Notes under the pieces: model-generated
Told to the model about the DNA's origin: nothing
Databases searched by the model: none
What the model saw: the letters and a program-made list of their open reading frames with translations, nothing else
Source: Nostoc piscinale CENA21
GTDB lineage: Bacteria > Cyanobacteriota > Cyanobacteriia > Cyanobacteriales > Nostocaceae
Direction of reading: 5' to 3'
Length of the DNA stretch: 64,000 bases
NCBI RefSeq assembly: GCF_001298445.1
Contig: NZ_CP012036.1
Span: 2,607,263-2,671,262 of the forward strand
Made by a program: the position numbers and the translations under genes
In this document: one piece after another, positions 48,739 to 58,643 of the stretch
How positions within the stretch are numbered: the first letter of the stretch is position 1
How the letters are laid out: every line of letters begins with the position of its first letter

Positions 48739-50521
48739 ATGAGAGGTACAAGCCCAATTGTTGCATCTGAGCAACTGGCAACTCAGCAACTCTCAACCGT
48801 CAGGCGATTTTTACAATACCTGCGACCATATCGCAAAGAAATTCCCATTGCCTTGACATTAGTACTAATTGGTGCATCAACTCAGGCGATCGCACCTTTT
48901 TTGCTTGGTTGGTCAGTTGACCATCTAATTGCCCAAGGTAATTTACCCGGTTTGTTGCTGCTGTTAGGACTATTAGCAATCATCTACGTACTTGGTATTT
49001 CGGCAACCCGTGGTCAAATTATGCGTGTTGGCTGGATTATGCAGCGATTACTGGCACAACTGCGCCAAGATATCTTTCTGAAAATTCAGAGTTTGCCACT
49101 CAGCTTTTTTGACCGCAGTGAAGCAGGCGATTTGATGAGTCGCCTACTAAATGATGTCAATACAGTCAATCAAGCATTTGGACAAACCGTCGCCCAAATG
49201 TTGGGTAACGTTTTTAGTTTGATTGGGATTGTCATTGCTATGTTGGCGATTAATGTACAACTCGGTTTATTGAGTAACCTAGTTGTGCCACTGATGATTT
49301 TTACTACTAGCTTATTTGCTCGTTGGGCTAGAACTAAATTTCGCGTCACTCGTCAAACCATTGGCGACCTTTCCGCCAAATTAGAAGAAGATATTAGTAG
49401 TGTGCGCGAAGCCCAAGCATTTAACCGCGTACAAACCAATATTCAAGAATTCGACCTCCTCAACGCAGCTAACCGGGATGCCAATGTCGAAGCGGTAGCC
49501 ATTACTGCGGCGTTTTTACCTTCAATTGATTTTCTTAACACCCTCGCCACCGCAGGCGTACTCGCTTATGGTGGTTATCTCGCTGTTACTGGAGCCGCAA
49601 CCGTTGGTGTAGTCACATCCTTTCTACTCTACGTCCAACAATTTTTTTCGCCCGATTCAAATTCTCAGCCAGTTTTACACTCAAGCACAATCAGCCTTTG
49701 CCGGACTAGAGCGAATTTTTCTGCTCTTAGATGAACCAGCCCGACTCCAAGATGCGCGGAATGCGGAAGAAATGCCAGCAATTCAAGGCGAGGTGAGATT
49801 TGAGAATGTCACCTTTGGCTATAATCCAGAGCAACTCGTTCTCAAAGGAGTAAATTTACACGCCAGTCCTGGACAAATGATTGCACTGGTAGGGCCGACA
49901 GGTTCAGGTAAAACGACAATCATTAATTTGATATTGCGTTTTTATGATGTCTCTGGTGGAGCAGTCAAAATAGATGACATCGATGTGCGGAGTGTTACCC
50001 AAGCAAGTTTGCGCCGTCAGATTGGCATTGTTTTGCAAGATAATATTCTGTTCAGTGGAACTGTAGCCGAAAATATCGCCTTTGGCGCTCCTTACGCCAG
50101 CCAAGCCGAAATTGAAAGTGCGGCTCAATTGGCAAATGTGCATGAATTTATTACTTCATTACCACAAGGTTATGCAACTCAATTAGGTGAACGAGGTGCG
50201 CCCCTCAGTCAAGGACAGCGACAACTCATTAGTATTGCCCGTGCGGTGTTGATTAATCCCCGGATTTTGATTTTAGATGAAGCAACTAGTAGTATTGATA
50301 CCCGTACAGAAGCATTAGTACAGAGTGCGATCGCGCGGTTGTTACAAGGTCGTACCAGCTTTGTCATTGCTCACCGCCTCAGCACCGTCACCCAAGCAGA
50401 TCAAGTCTTAGTCATTCAACAAGGACAAATTGTCGAACAAGGCACTCATACACAACTAATAGAACAACAAGGAGTCTATGCCAATCTTTATAGCCTCCAA
50501 CTAGGAGCAAATAATTCATAG
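48739..50521 (+). CDS. ABC exporter, fused membrane and ATPase domains (one frameshift)
   Basis: About 594 residues when rejoined. Six-helix exporter domain (about 20-320, FLQYLRPYRKEIPIALTLVL, LPLSFFDRSEAGDLMSRLLNDVNTVN), then an ATPase domain with Walker A GPTGSGKTT, Q-loop VLQDNILFSGTV, signature LSQGQRQL, Walker B ILILDEAT and H-loop IAHRLST. Start taken at ATG 48739, since upstream codons to 48658 have no site. The frame breaks in the T7 run at 49642-49648; with six T it reads QQFFRPIQILSQFYTQAQSAFAGLERIF. Acts as a dimer exporting lipids, peptides or drugs; substrate not predictable. Confidence 0.92.
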
Positions 50522-50576
50522 GCATCATCTCAAACCTATCAATGGTATATCTGGAAATTGTTGCTCAAATTTGATT

Positions 50577-50934
50577 ATGTCTGTTCAAGTCTACGGCATA
50601 CCCAACTGTGGTACTTGCAAAAAAGCTCTAACTTGGCTGCAAAACAACCAAATTGACTATGAGTTTATCAACACCAAAGAAACACCACCTACCCGTGAGC
50701 AAGTCGAAAACTGGGTAAAGTCTCTGGGTTCTGCTGCCATACGAAATACCTCCGGGCAATCTTACCGCGCTTTAGGCGAACAAAAAAAAGACTTGGACTG
50801 AACAACAATGGATAGACGCATTCACACTTGATGCTATGTTACTCAAACGCCCATTGTTCGTTAAAGATGGAACAGCCGTATTGACTGGTTTCAAGAATGA
50901 GACATTAGTGCGAGAAAAATTAAATCTAAGCTGA
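50577..50934 (+). CDS. Spx/MgsR/ArsC-like (arsenate-reductase family) thioredoxin-fold protein, one frameshift
   Basis: About 118 residues when rejoined, the family length. The N-terminal motif YGIPNCGTCKKALTWL holds a CxxC (CGTC), and EFINTKETPPTREQVENWV follows. The frame breaks in the A8 run at 50782-50789; with seven A it continues TWTEQQWIDAFTLDAMLLKRPLFVKDG with the conserved L-L-K-R-P-[IL] cis-proline part, ending at 50934. Members act either as RNA-polymerase-binding stress regulators (Spx) or as thiol reductases; a cyanobacterial role is unclear. 55 bases after the ABC exporter gene, perhaps co-transcribed. Confidence 0.88.
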
Positions 50935-50992
50935 GTCTCTCCCTTCCCTTGTCCCCCTTCCACTTCCACCCCGACTGCAACTTGGTATCAAA

Positions 50993-52322
50993 TCAGCTTG
51001 GTTCCAAAATCGAACCCATAAACAAAATGCTACCTGTTTGATTATCTCGAATGGCACAGAAGAAAGGACGGTCAACAATCATACGGAATGGTTCTGGCTT
51101 TTCTCTCACGGATGTGGCTACAATTCCTACTGATGTCGCTGCCGCCGCTTCTGTACCTTCTTCATTGACTTCCACAAAAGTTTTATGTTTTACTTCGCTA
51201 ATAGCTAAATCTTTCCCCATTCCAGAAAAATTAGCTTGTTGACTAAAAGCTTCTTGCATCCCTAAAGCTTTTAGGGCATCGTTGAGTGTAACTTCGTAGT
51301 CGGTTTTAAACTTGGGTAGGCGAATGAAACCTTCTTGGCTATGAAATTGTGTTAACCATTTTTCCCAGTTTTGGGCATTTAAGTTTTGATAAAAAGATTT
51401 GAGATTGGAGTTTTGTTTTGGCAGAAAGACATAAAAGCTAACTTTGCCATCTTTGCCATAAGGTAAATTTACTGCTTGAAATTGCTCGTTTTCATAATAT
51501 TGATACTCCCCAGTTTGGGACATCATAGAGTGTAGTTTTTGCTGTCCTGATGCGCTGTAAAAAGGATGTTCAGCAGTTTGGTTTTTATCAAACTTCTCAC
51601 TCCATTGCCCTTTAAAGTAAATAGCATTAATTAAAAACAGCACTTGATTGGGTTTTATTTGGTCAACTATTTTGTTGATTTTGCCTTGGGTATTATCATT
51701 AACCCAGTTATTAATAGTATTTAAGGCAGATGCAGATTTAAAGTCTAAATTGGCTACTTTGGCTTTGTAAAATTCTTGGTTTCGTTGCAAAAAGTCTGGA
51801 CGCAAATTCACATCTTTATTTACCCAAAGTGAGTTAGCAATACTTAACTGCACATTAGTATCAGGATTTTCTAAACCACTTTTTAAAGTAGCATAATTAG
51901 AGTTAATTTCTGGCAGACTCAAACCTTGTAATTCCAGGGTTTTAGCCATTGCCTGCTGGGTAGAACCACTAGCACCGTTATAAGTCATAGCTAAGGCGAT
52001 CGCTACACTAGTAGGTGAAATAAAAATGTTTTTTTTCGTTACTTTCTGCTTGTAAAATTTCCGAAAACAACTTAAAGCCAAATTTGTTATTAGCATTTAC
52101 TAATTTTGTATCAGCTTTGACGGTTTTTTTTTGCAATGGTAATTCTGGTTGAGGCATTTTCGAGTCGGCAAGAGCATCACTATTACTATTGACTTGAGAA
52201 CAACCAAGTACACCTAGCAAAACTACACTCGCAGCCGCTAGAACATAGCGTCTTCCTAGACTCACAGCGTAACGTCTTTGCAGAAAACTTGCTTTCATTC
52301 CGCTTAACTTTTGCCGATTCAT
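50993..52322 (-). CDS. Serpin (serine/cysteine protease inhibitor), lipoprotein; one frameshift
   Basis: About 442 residues when rejoined. Signal peptide with lipobox VVLLGVLGC, a Ser/Asp/Pro linker, then a full serpin fold: NIFISPTSVAIALAMTYNGASGSTQQAM, VNDNTQGKINKIVDQI, LINAIYFKGQWSEKFD and the shutter and hinge region VEVNEEGTEAAAATSVG. The hinge with its run of alanines is that of an inhibitory serpin; the reactive loop around IVATSV suggests an elastase-like target, but this is only a guess. The frame breaks in the T8 run at 52029-52036; with seven it reads ESNEKNIFISPTSV. Probably tethered to a membrane face outside the cytoplasm. Confidence 0.92.
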
Positions 52323-52716
52323 TCTTCCACCTCACTTACCAAGATTAATCAAGATTGATGCTCAATGCGTTAATGATTAACTATTGCATTAATTCGAGGC
52401 TCATCCTTTGACGGTTACAGTTTTTGTAACGGCAATCAAAAGGAAGTGGTAAATGGGAAATGAATCTACTTATGTATAGAAACGAGTAGAAATACTATCA
52501 GATTACCATAGCAGGGGATAAGGGAATTGGATTCTGAACCAGGGAGTATAGTTGTAAATTTGACTGGGCTGAAATTTGATTTTGTGGCATCATAATAGTA
52601 GTACTCCGATATAGGGATTACATAAAGGCGATCGCAGACTCTTGGCCGAGGGCGATTGCTTTTTCCATAGCTTGGAATAAAGTATGAAATTATACTAAAA
52701 CAACCTCTAACTTAAG
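52323..52716. other. Intergenic region, no gene seen
   Basis: 394 bases between two minus-strand genes. Has one GCGATCGC (about 52628) and otherwise AT-rich sequence that should contain the serpin promoter. No hairpin or ORF that I can support. Confidence 0.5.
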
Positions 52717-54311
52717 TTAAAAATTCAAAATATCTAACGACTCTTCAATTTGTAAATCTAACACTCGTCCTCGCGCATCTTTAAGCGCATCTAATTTACC
52801 TTCTTTACGATAAAGTTCTACAGCTTTTTGAAAATCTATAATTGCTGCTTGCTTATCGCCGATTTCTGATTGCACATTGCCGCGATTATAATAAGCATTG
52901 GCATAATTTGGATTAATTTGTATAGCTTGAGTATAATCTTCAAAAGCCCCGGCATGATCGCCTAAATCATAACGAGCATTACCGCGATTATAATAAGCAT
53001 GGGCATCATCAGGGTTAATAGCAATTACTTGAGTATAATCATCAATTGCACCTTCATAATCACCAATATCTGCACGCGCGTTACCACGGTTTTTATAAGC
53101 AATAGCATCGTGAGGATTTAACTTAATAGCTTTAGTAAAGCTTTGCTGATACCCTAAAAAATAACGTGCCATGTCACGGTTTTGATAATTTATGGCATAG
53201 TTAGGATTAATTTTAAGTGCTTGGCTGTAATCTTCAATTGCGCCTTGATTATCCCCTAAATGCGAACGAGCATCGGCACGATTTTTTATAAGCTACTGCT
53301 AGATGAGGATTGATATTAATTGCCTGAGAGTAATCATTAATTGCTGAAGTGTAATCGCTTAATTGATAACTCGCTAATCCACGTTTAATATATAGCTTGG
53401 CATCACTGAAGTTAAGTTGAATAGCTTGGGAATAATCTGCGATCGCTTCTGTATAATCTCCTATTTGATAATAGCTTAACCCACGTTGATAATAAATTTC
53501 TGCATCATTTGGGTGTAATTTTAAAGCTTGACTGTAGTTAGCGATCGCATTTGCATATTGTCCCTTGATAAAAAAAATCATTACCTAGTTTGACATAATC
53601 AATTTCTGTCTGCATAACCAAAAATTTCTTATCTTGATTAACTGCGTGACGCGCAACTAAAATTGGTGTTTTCTGATTATCTTCTGACCGAAATTCCTGA
53701 TAATTAATAGTAGATTGATATTGTTCTAAATAACAACGCAAACCACCACCATATAATAATTGTTCTATCCCAAAGGCAATTCTCCCTGTTTTGAGTTTAA
53801 TCATCCGAGTCGGTAAAAATCCGGCTAAAAAAAGATGATACTCAGATTGCGCTTCGTGTACTTCTTCTTGAATTAAAATACAAACTACAACAGCATTTTT
53901 TTCTACTTCTTCCGAACTAACAGACCATCTCACCCGATCAAGGCCACCATGCCGAGATTTGACTTCAATTCCGACTGATGGGTTAGTAGTTAGGGTAAAA
54001 TCTATCTTGCCATCGCCACCAAAGCGTTTCTCATAGTCAACTTCGGTAATTAAATCAGCCAAACGTTCTTTAACAACTTCCTCACCTAATTTACCTTTGA
54101 GGTAGCTGATAAAAACATCACGTACTGGCGAAACCCGCTTGTATTTTTCAGCCATTTGCCAGCAAAAGTCGCGGAGTATTTTTAATCTCTCCCCAGAAAT
54201 TATAGTTAATTCACTATATTGACCTTCTGTTTCGCAACGTAGCAGAGAACCAGATGTTAGCCTTTGAATAAAATCAGACTGTAGCGATCGCAGTAGCGTA
54301 ATCCAGTCCAT
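52717..54311 (-). CDS. PD-(D/E)XK nuclease-like domain fused to TPR repeats (two frameshifts)
   Basis: About 530 residues when rejoined. Residues about 1-225 have a restriction-endonuclease-like core: GKLGEEVVKERLADLI helix, GGDGKIDFTLTT (Asp) and VGIEVKSRHGG (E-V-K), followed by VVVCILIQEEV. Then about nine TPR units (about 255-500) of the N-P-x-x-A-x-A-Y-x-x-R-G type with runs such as NPDDAHAYYNRGNARYDLGD. Breaks: A8 53570-53577 (rejoined: LGNDFFIKGQYANAIANYSQ) and T6 53282-53287 (rejoined: AYKNRADARSHLGD). One TPR is 4 residues short (YFLGYQQSFTKAI). May be a DNA-acting enzyme with a protein-binding arm; no methylase or other partner is nearby. Confidence 0.75.
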
Positions 54312-54695
54312 TGATATATCACAATCCTATTTGATTTCTAAACATCTTGTCGAGACAGGGAGTCGGGAGACTGATATATCTGCGAATGTGAGAATTAGAT
54401 TATTTTATTCAAATATCCCAAATGCGTAAACATTTCCCCTGAAAAACACTCTTTACCACATCCTATCTACCTTGTATCCCTTCCCTTGTCTCTAATTTCT
54501 CTAGAAGAATTTAGGCTGCTCATAGACTTTGCGAATGGCTAATTGCAATAATTATTGATAAACTGAATCAGCGATATGGTTTTACCTAAATCAGTAATAC
54601 TATATACAAAAAAATTATTGTAATTAACAGTAATACCCGGTACAAGCTCAGAACCATTGTATACAGATAGTACTTATCAGTAATTAACATTATTT
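54312..54695. other. Divergent intergenic region before the PBP2 gene
   Basis: 384 bases, AT-rich, between the TPR fusion gene and PBP2. It contains a perfect GTA-N8-TAC box (listed) and several GTAATTAACA-like direct motifs near 54622 and 54678. Confidence 0.55.
54594..54636 (+). promoter_or_regulatory. Candidate NtcA-type promoter of the PBP2 gene
   Basis: GTA-ATACTATA-TAC at 54594-54607 matches the NtcA consensus GTA-N8-TAC exactly; TAATAC at 54631-54636 sits 23 bases later, the usual spacing for the -10 box of class II NtcA promoters. 59 bases then lead to the ATG. Short motif in AT-rich DNA, so chance is possible. Confidence 0.4.
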
Positions 54696-56516
54696 ATGGC
54701 AGTATTACACCCTTCTCCTTTAGGTGGCAAAAAAAATACACGTACAGTCGGGCGCAATTTTCAGTCTATATTTTTGATGATATTTACCCTCACAATGTTA
54801 AGTGGCATCGGTGCGCGGTTAGCATATTTGCAAATTGTTGAGGGAAACACACACCGCCAACGCGCAGAGTCTAACCGCATTCGAGTTATTGCCAAACAGC
54901 CAGAACGGGGGAATATTTTTGACCGTAATGGCAAACTTCTGGCCAGTACTCGTTATCCTCGTTCTGTGTATCTTTGGCCAATGGCGCATACCAAACCTTC
55001 TTGGCCAATTGTGGGGCCGAGGTTAGCCAGCATTTTAGATATTCCCCAAGCAGACATTGAAAAAAAGCTAGACGAAGCAGGTGCAAATTCATCTTCTTTA
55101 ATTAGAATTGCCCGTGATTTAAACGAAGCCCAAGTCACAGCAATCAAGGAGTATGAAAACGAACTACCAGAAGTTGAAATTCATACGGAAGCTGTGCGTT
55201 ACTACCCCCACGGCACAGCCTTAGCTCATGTACTAGGTTATACCAGAGAATTAACGGCAGAACAGTTAAAAGAAAGAAAAAAAGATGGCTACCGTTTAGG
55301 TGATGTTATTGGCCAAATGGGAGTCGAAAAAGCTTATGAGAAACTATTGCGGGGTGAATGGGGTGGTCAGCAAGTAGAAGTAGATGGGGCTGGGCGACCA
55401 TTGCGGGTATTAGGAGAAAAACAAGCCAAAGCCGGGAATGATTTGCATTTAACTTTAGATTTAGACATTCAAAGGGCTGCCGAAAAAGCTTTAGGCGATC
55501 GCGACGGTGCTATAGTAGCCATCAACCCCAAAAATGGTGCAGTTTTAGCCTTAGTTTCTCATCCCACCTTTGACCCCAACATCTTTTCTAAACAAAAACT
55601 CACGCAAAAAGACTGGGAATCAGTACAAGGTGAAGACCATCCCCTAGTGAATCGCGCCCTCAGCGCCTTTCCCCCCGCCAGCACCTTTAAAATTGTCACA
55701 ACCACGGCTGGCTTAGAATCAGGAAAATTTTCTCCCAGCACCATTTTACAAACCTACGGTTCCTTAAATATTGGCGGAACCCGATTTGGCGAGTGGAACC
55801 ATGCAGGTTTCGGGCCTTTGGGATTTGTCGGCGCGATGCAATGGAGTAGTGACACTTTCTTTTATCAAATAGGTAGAGGTGTTGGCGGCCCGACTTTAAT
55901 TGAATGGACTCGTAAATATGGATTTGGTCAAAAAACTGGTTTTGAGTTCGCCTCAGAAGAAACCAAAGGTTTAGTCCCGGATGAAAATTGGAAACAAAAA
56001 GCTTGGAAAATACCCTGGACTGTAGGCGACACAATTAATATGTCTATTGGTCAAGGTGCTTTACAAACCACACCTTTACAAGTAGCGATTATGTTTGCAG
56101 TCCCCGCTAACGGCGGCTATCGAGTCCAGCCACATTTACTTAAAGATAATGAAGATGCTCAAAATTGGCGCGAATCTTTAAATATGAAGCCGACAACCGT
56201 TAAAATTTTGCGTGATGGACTACGCAAAGTTGTTTCTGACGGTACAGGTAAGGTTTTAAATAAACCCACAATTCCTCCTGTAGCGGGTAAAAGTGGTACA
56301 GCCGAAGCCTGGAAACGGCGTGTTAAACAAAATCATGCTTGGTTTGGTGCTTACGCACCAGCCGATAATCCAGACCTGCTAATTGTCGCCTTTGCAGAAC
56401 ATTCTGGTGGTGGTGGTGGTAGCGTCGCCGCCCCCATGATTCTACAAATTATGGAAGACTATTACCAAAAAAAATACCCAGGTAAATATCAAAAACCAGA
56501 GGCGAAAAAACAATAG
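54696..56516 (+). CDS. mrdA: Penicillin-binding protein 2 (class B transpeptidase)
   Basis: 606 residues. Cytoplasmic start, one helix (about 25-47, SIFLMIFTLTMLSGIGARLAYL), the PBP dimerisation domain (RVIAKQPERGNIFDRNGKLLA), and a transpeptidase domain with S-x-x-K at Ser329-Lys332 (PPASTFKIV), S-x-N type SSD in QWSSDTFFYQ, and K-S-G-T at 532-535. Cross-links peptidoglycan strands in lateral-wall growth with RodA (not in the window). Complete and free of frameshifts. A possible NtcA box upstream hints at control by nitrogen status; in heterocystous strains the wall is remodelled during differentiation. Confidence 0.95.
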   Translation: MAVLHPSPLGGKKNTRTVGRNFQSIFLMIFTLTMLSGIGARLAYLQIVEGNTHRQRAESNRIRVIAKQPERGNIFDRNGKLLASTRYPRSVYLWPMAHTKPSWPIVGPRLASILDIPQADIEKKLDEAGANSSSLIRIARDLNEAQVTAIKEYENELPEVEIHTEAVRYYPHGTALAHVLGYTRELTAEQLKERKKDGYRLGDVIGQMGVEKAYEKLLRGEWGGQQVEVDGAGRPLRVLGEKQAKAGNDLHLTLDLDIQRAAEKALGDRDGAIVAINPKNGAVLALVSHPTFDPNIFSKQKLTQKDWESVQGEDHPLVNRALSAFPPASTFKIVTTTAGLESGKFSPSTILQTYGSLNIGGTRFGEWNHAGFGPLGFVGAMQWSSDTFFYQIGRGVGGPTLIEWTRKYGFGQKTGFEFASEETKGLVPDENWKQKAWKIPWTVGDTINMSIGQGALQTTPLQVAIMFAVPANGGYRVQPHLLKDNEDAQNWRESLNMKPTTVKILRDGLRKVVSDGTGKVLNKPTIPPVAGKSGTAEAWKRRVKQNHAWFGAYAPADNPDLLIVAFAEHSGGGGGSVAAPMILQIMEDYYQKKYPGKYQKPEAKKQ

Positions 56517-56963
56517 TTTGAAAAATTGCTAAGTCTGGTAATGTTTGGTTTCTCAAAATAAAATTCAGGAGTCAGGAGCGAGAATTTGGTATTACATTCT
56601 CGGTGATATTCTTGACTTTGACTTCTGAATTCTTCTTCAATTAATATTCTGACTGTAGACTAGGAATTTTAGGTTGTTATAACTTTAGGCAGAGAGAGGA
56701 ACAATCTTCTGAGTTGTAGTATTTAAGATGTCTTTGTTGAGTCATTTAGTAAGAATATATTCTCTATCTTTTAACAAATGTATTGCTAATTTAAAAGACT
56801 AAAACAAATTAAGTCTTTTATTATTTTTATCATGCCTATATGCCCAACCTGTAATGCAGATATTAGAGGTTAATTTGTTTGGAGCAACATATCAGTTCCC
56901 AAACTGATGATGTTGGCTATTGATGGGAGTCCGAGATAGCAGAAGTTTTGCAAACAGGATTTT
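56517..56963. other. Intergenic region between PBP2 and radical-SAM genes
   Basis: 447 bases. Contains a hairpin with T-rich tail (56792-56833), a mini-ORF at 56832-56873 that would encode only 13 residues with a CPTC motif (zinc-ribbon remnant or chance), and a perfect 7-bp stem ATCAGTT/AACTGAT (56891-56908) 56 bases before the next gene. Nothing else seen. Confidence 0.5.
56792..56820 (+). terminator. Intrinsic-terminator-like hairpin
   Basis: TAAAAGACT (56792-56800) and AGTCTTTTA (56812-56820) form a 9-bp stem with an 11-base loop, followed by TTATTTTTAT. It is 276 bases after the PBP2 stop. Confidence 0.45.
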
Positions 56964-58553
56964 ATGAAAGCATTATTACTCTACCCTCAGTTTCCCCAGT
57001 CTTTTTGGTCTTATGATCGCTTCATGGAAATCGCCGGACTTAAAGCCGTTTTACCACCACTAGGAATTATCACAGTTGCAGCACTACTACCCAAAGAATG
57101 GGAAATTAGATTTTGCGATCGCAACGTCAATCTGGAAACAGAAGCTGATTGGGAGTGGTGCAATATTGTCATCTTGTCGGCCATGCTAGTGCAGAAACCA
57201 GATTTTCATGCCCTGATTCAAAAAGCAGTGCGCTTAGGTAAAAAAGTAGCAGTCGGTGGCCCTTACCCAACATCTATTCCACAAGATGCTTTGAACGCTG
57301 GAGCGCATTATTTAATTTTGGATGAGGGGGAATTAACTGTTCCTCAGTTTTTAGCAGCTCTCAATCAAGGTCAAGAACAAGGAATATTTCGCTCCCTCGA
57401 AAAACCTGATGTTAGCCAAAGCCCGATGCCCCGTTTTGACTTGCTAAAGCGGGACGCTTACTTAATGATGGCTATCCAGTTTTCTCGCGGTTGCCCCTTT
57501 AACTGCGAGTTTTGCGATATTATTACACTCTACGGTCGCAAACCACGCACAAAAGAGCCTCAGCAAACCATCGCTGAGTTACAAGCTCTGTATGATTTAG
57601 GCTGGCGAGGGTCACTATTTATTGTTGACGATAACTTTATTGGCAATCAACGAAACGTCAAACGTTTTTTGCGAGAGTTGATTCCTTGGATGAAACAGCA
57701 CTCCTATCCCTTCACATTCATCACTGAAGCTTCTGTGAATTTAGCCGAAGATGAAGAACTGTTGCAATTAATGAATGAAGCAGGTTTTTATGCGGTCTTT
57801 CTCGGTATAGAAACTCCTGACCAAGAAAGTTTGCAATTAACACAAAAAGTGCAGAATACTCGTAGTCCTCTTGTGCAAGCCTGTCAGAAGATTAATCAAG
57901 CAGGAATACTCATCTATGCAGGGTTTATTCTCGGTTTCGATGGAGAACGTCCAGGCGCAGGAGAACAAATTCAAGCTTTTGTCGAACAAACTAATATTCC
58001 TCAACCAATGCTGGGCATTCTTCAAGCTTTGCCCAATACTGCTTTATGGAATCGTCTGCAAAAAGAGCAGCGTTTGTTAGAGAATCAGGGTATTGGTGCA
58101 ACTGAAGTAGGAGACCAGAATACCTTAATGAATTTCATCCCCACACGCTCCATTGATGAAATTGCGAGAGAATATGTAGAAGGCTTATGGAATTTATATG
58201 AACCCAGAAACTATCTGAGACGCTGTTTTCAGCAATGTCTGAGTCTTGGTTCCCTCGCAGGGCGAAAACAAACTATGCAATTGTCTCCAGGAAAGGCATT
58301 GCGGCTTGTTGTTCAGTTAATCTGGCTTCAAGGCTTACGTCAACCAGAAATTCGTGTGCAGTTCTGGCAACAACTCTGGGCAATTCTGCTGACAAAACCG
58401 CAAGTTCTGAATATGTATTTAGGACTATGCGCTGCGGGAGAACATTTTTGGGAGTACCGCGTTTTAGCTAGACAACGAATTACTCAACAATTAGGCTACG
58501 ACCCACTCACAGTTTCTGCGTTACCTCAGCAAGAACCAGTACTAGTCAAGTAA
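56964..58553 (+). CDS. B12-binding-domain radical SAM protein (DUF4070-type)
   Basis: 529 residues. The N-terminal part (about 1-150) is the cobalamin-binding Rossmann-like domain of this family (LLYPQFPQSFWSYD, LPPLGIITVAALLP, VAVGGPYPTSIP). The radical-SAM cluster motif is Cys177-PFN-Cys181-EF-Cys184 in QFSRGCPFNCEFCDI, followed by RGSLFIVDDNFIGN, EASVNLAEDEELLQLMNEAGF and FLGIETPDQESL. The C-terminal part has the DUF4070 layout. Members methylate or rearrange small molecules such as hopanoids or bacteriochlorophyll side chains; substrate is unknown here. Complete and frameshift-free; lone gene. Confidence 0.9.
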   Translation: MKALLLYPQFPQSFWSYDRFMEIAGLKAVLPPLGIITVAALLPKEWEIRFCDRNVNLETEADWEWCNIVILSAMLVQKPDFHALIQKAVRLGKKVAVGGPYPTSIPQDALNAGAHYLILDEGELTVPQFLAALNQGQEQGIFRSLEKPDVSQSPMPRFDLLKRDAYLMMAIQFSRGCPFNCEFCDIITLYGRKPRTKEPQQTIAELQALYDLGWRGSLFIVDDNFIGNQRNVKRFLRELIPWMKQHSYPFTFITEASVNLAEDEELLQLMNEAGFYAVFLGIETPDQESLQLTQKVQNTRSPLVQACQKINQAGILIYAGFILGFDGERPGAGEQIQAFVEQTNIPQPMLGILQALPNTALWNRLQKEQRLLENQGIGATEVGDQNTLMNFIPTRSIDEIAREYVEGLWNLYEPRNYLRRCFQQCLSLGSLAGRKQTMQLSPGKALRLVVQLIWLQGLRQPEIRVQFWQQLWAILLTKPQVLNMYLGLCAAGEHFWEYRVLARQRITQQLGYDPLTVSALPQQEPVLVK

Positions 58554-58643
58554 GGTGCATGACGCTGATGCGTATATTACCCTTATTTACTATTTCTTAA
58601 TTCATCTAAAAAAATACCAAAATTTATATTTCTATGATGAGGA

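Noticed and set aside
56832..56873. 13-codon ORF with a CPTC motif
   Set aside because: Too short for a protein; maybe the remnant of a zinc-ribbon gene but not supportable.
56891..56908. Cobalamin riboswitch upstream of the B12-type radical-SAM gene
   Set aside because: Only a simple 7-bp stem; none of the conserved B12-box features seen.
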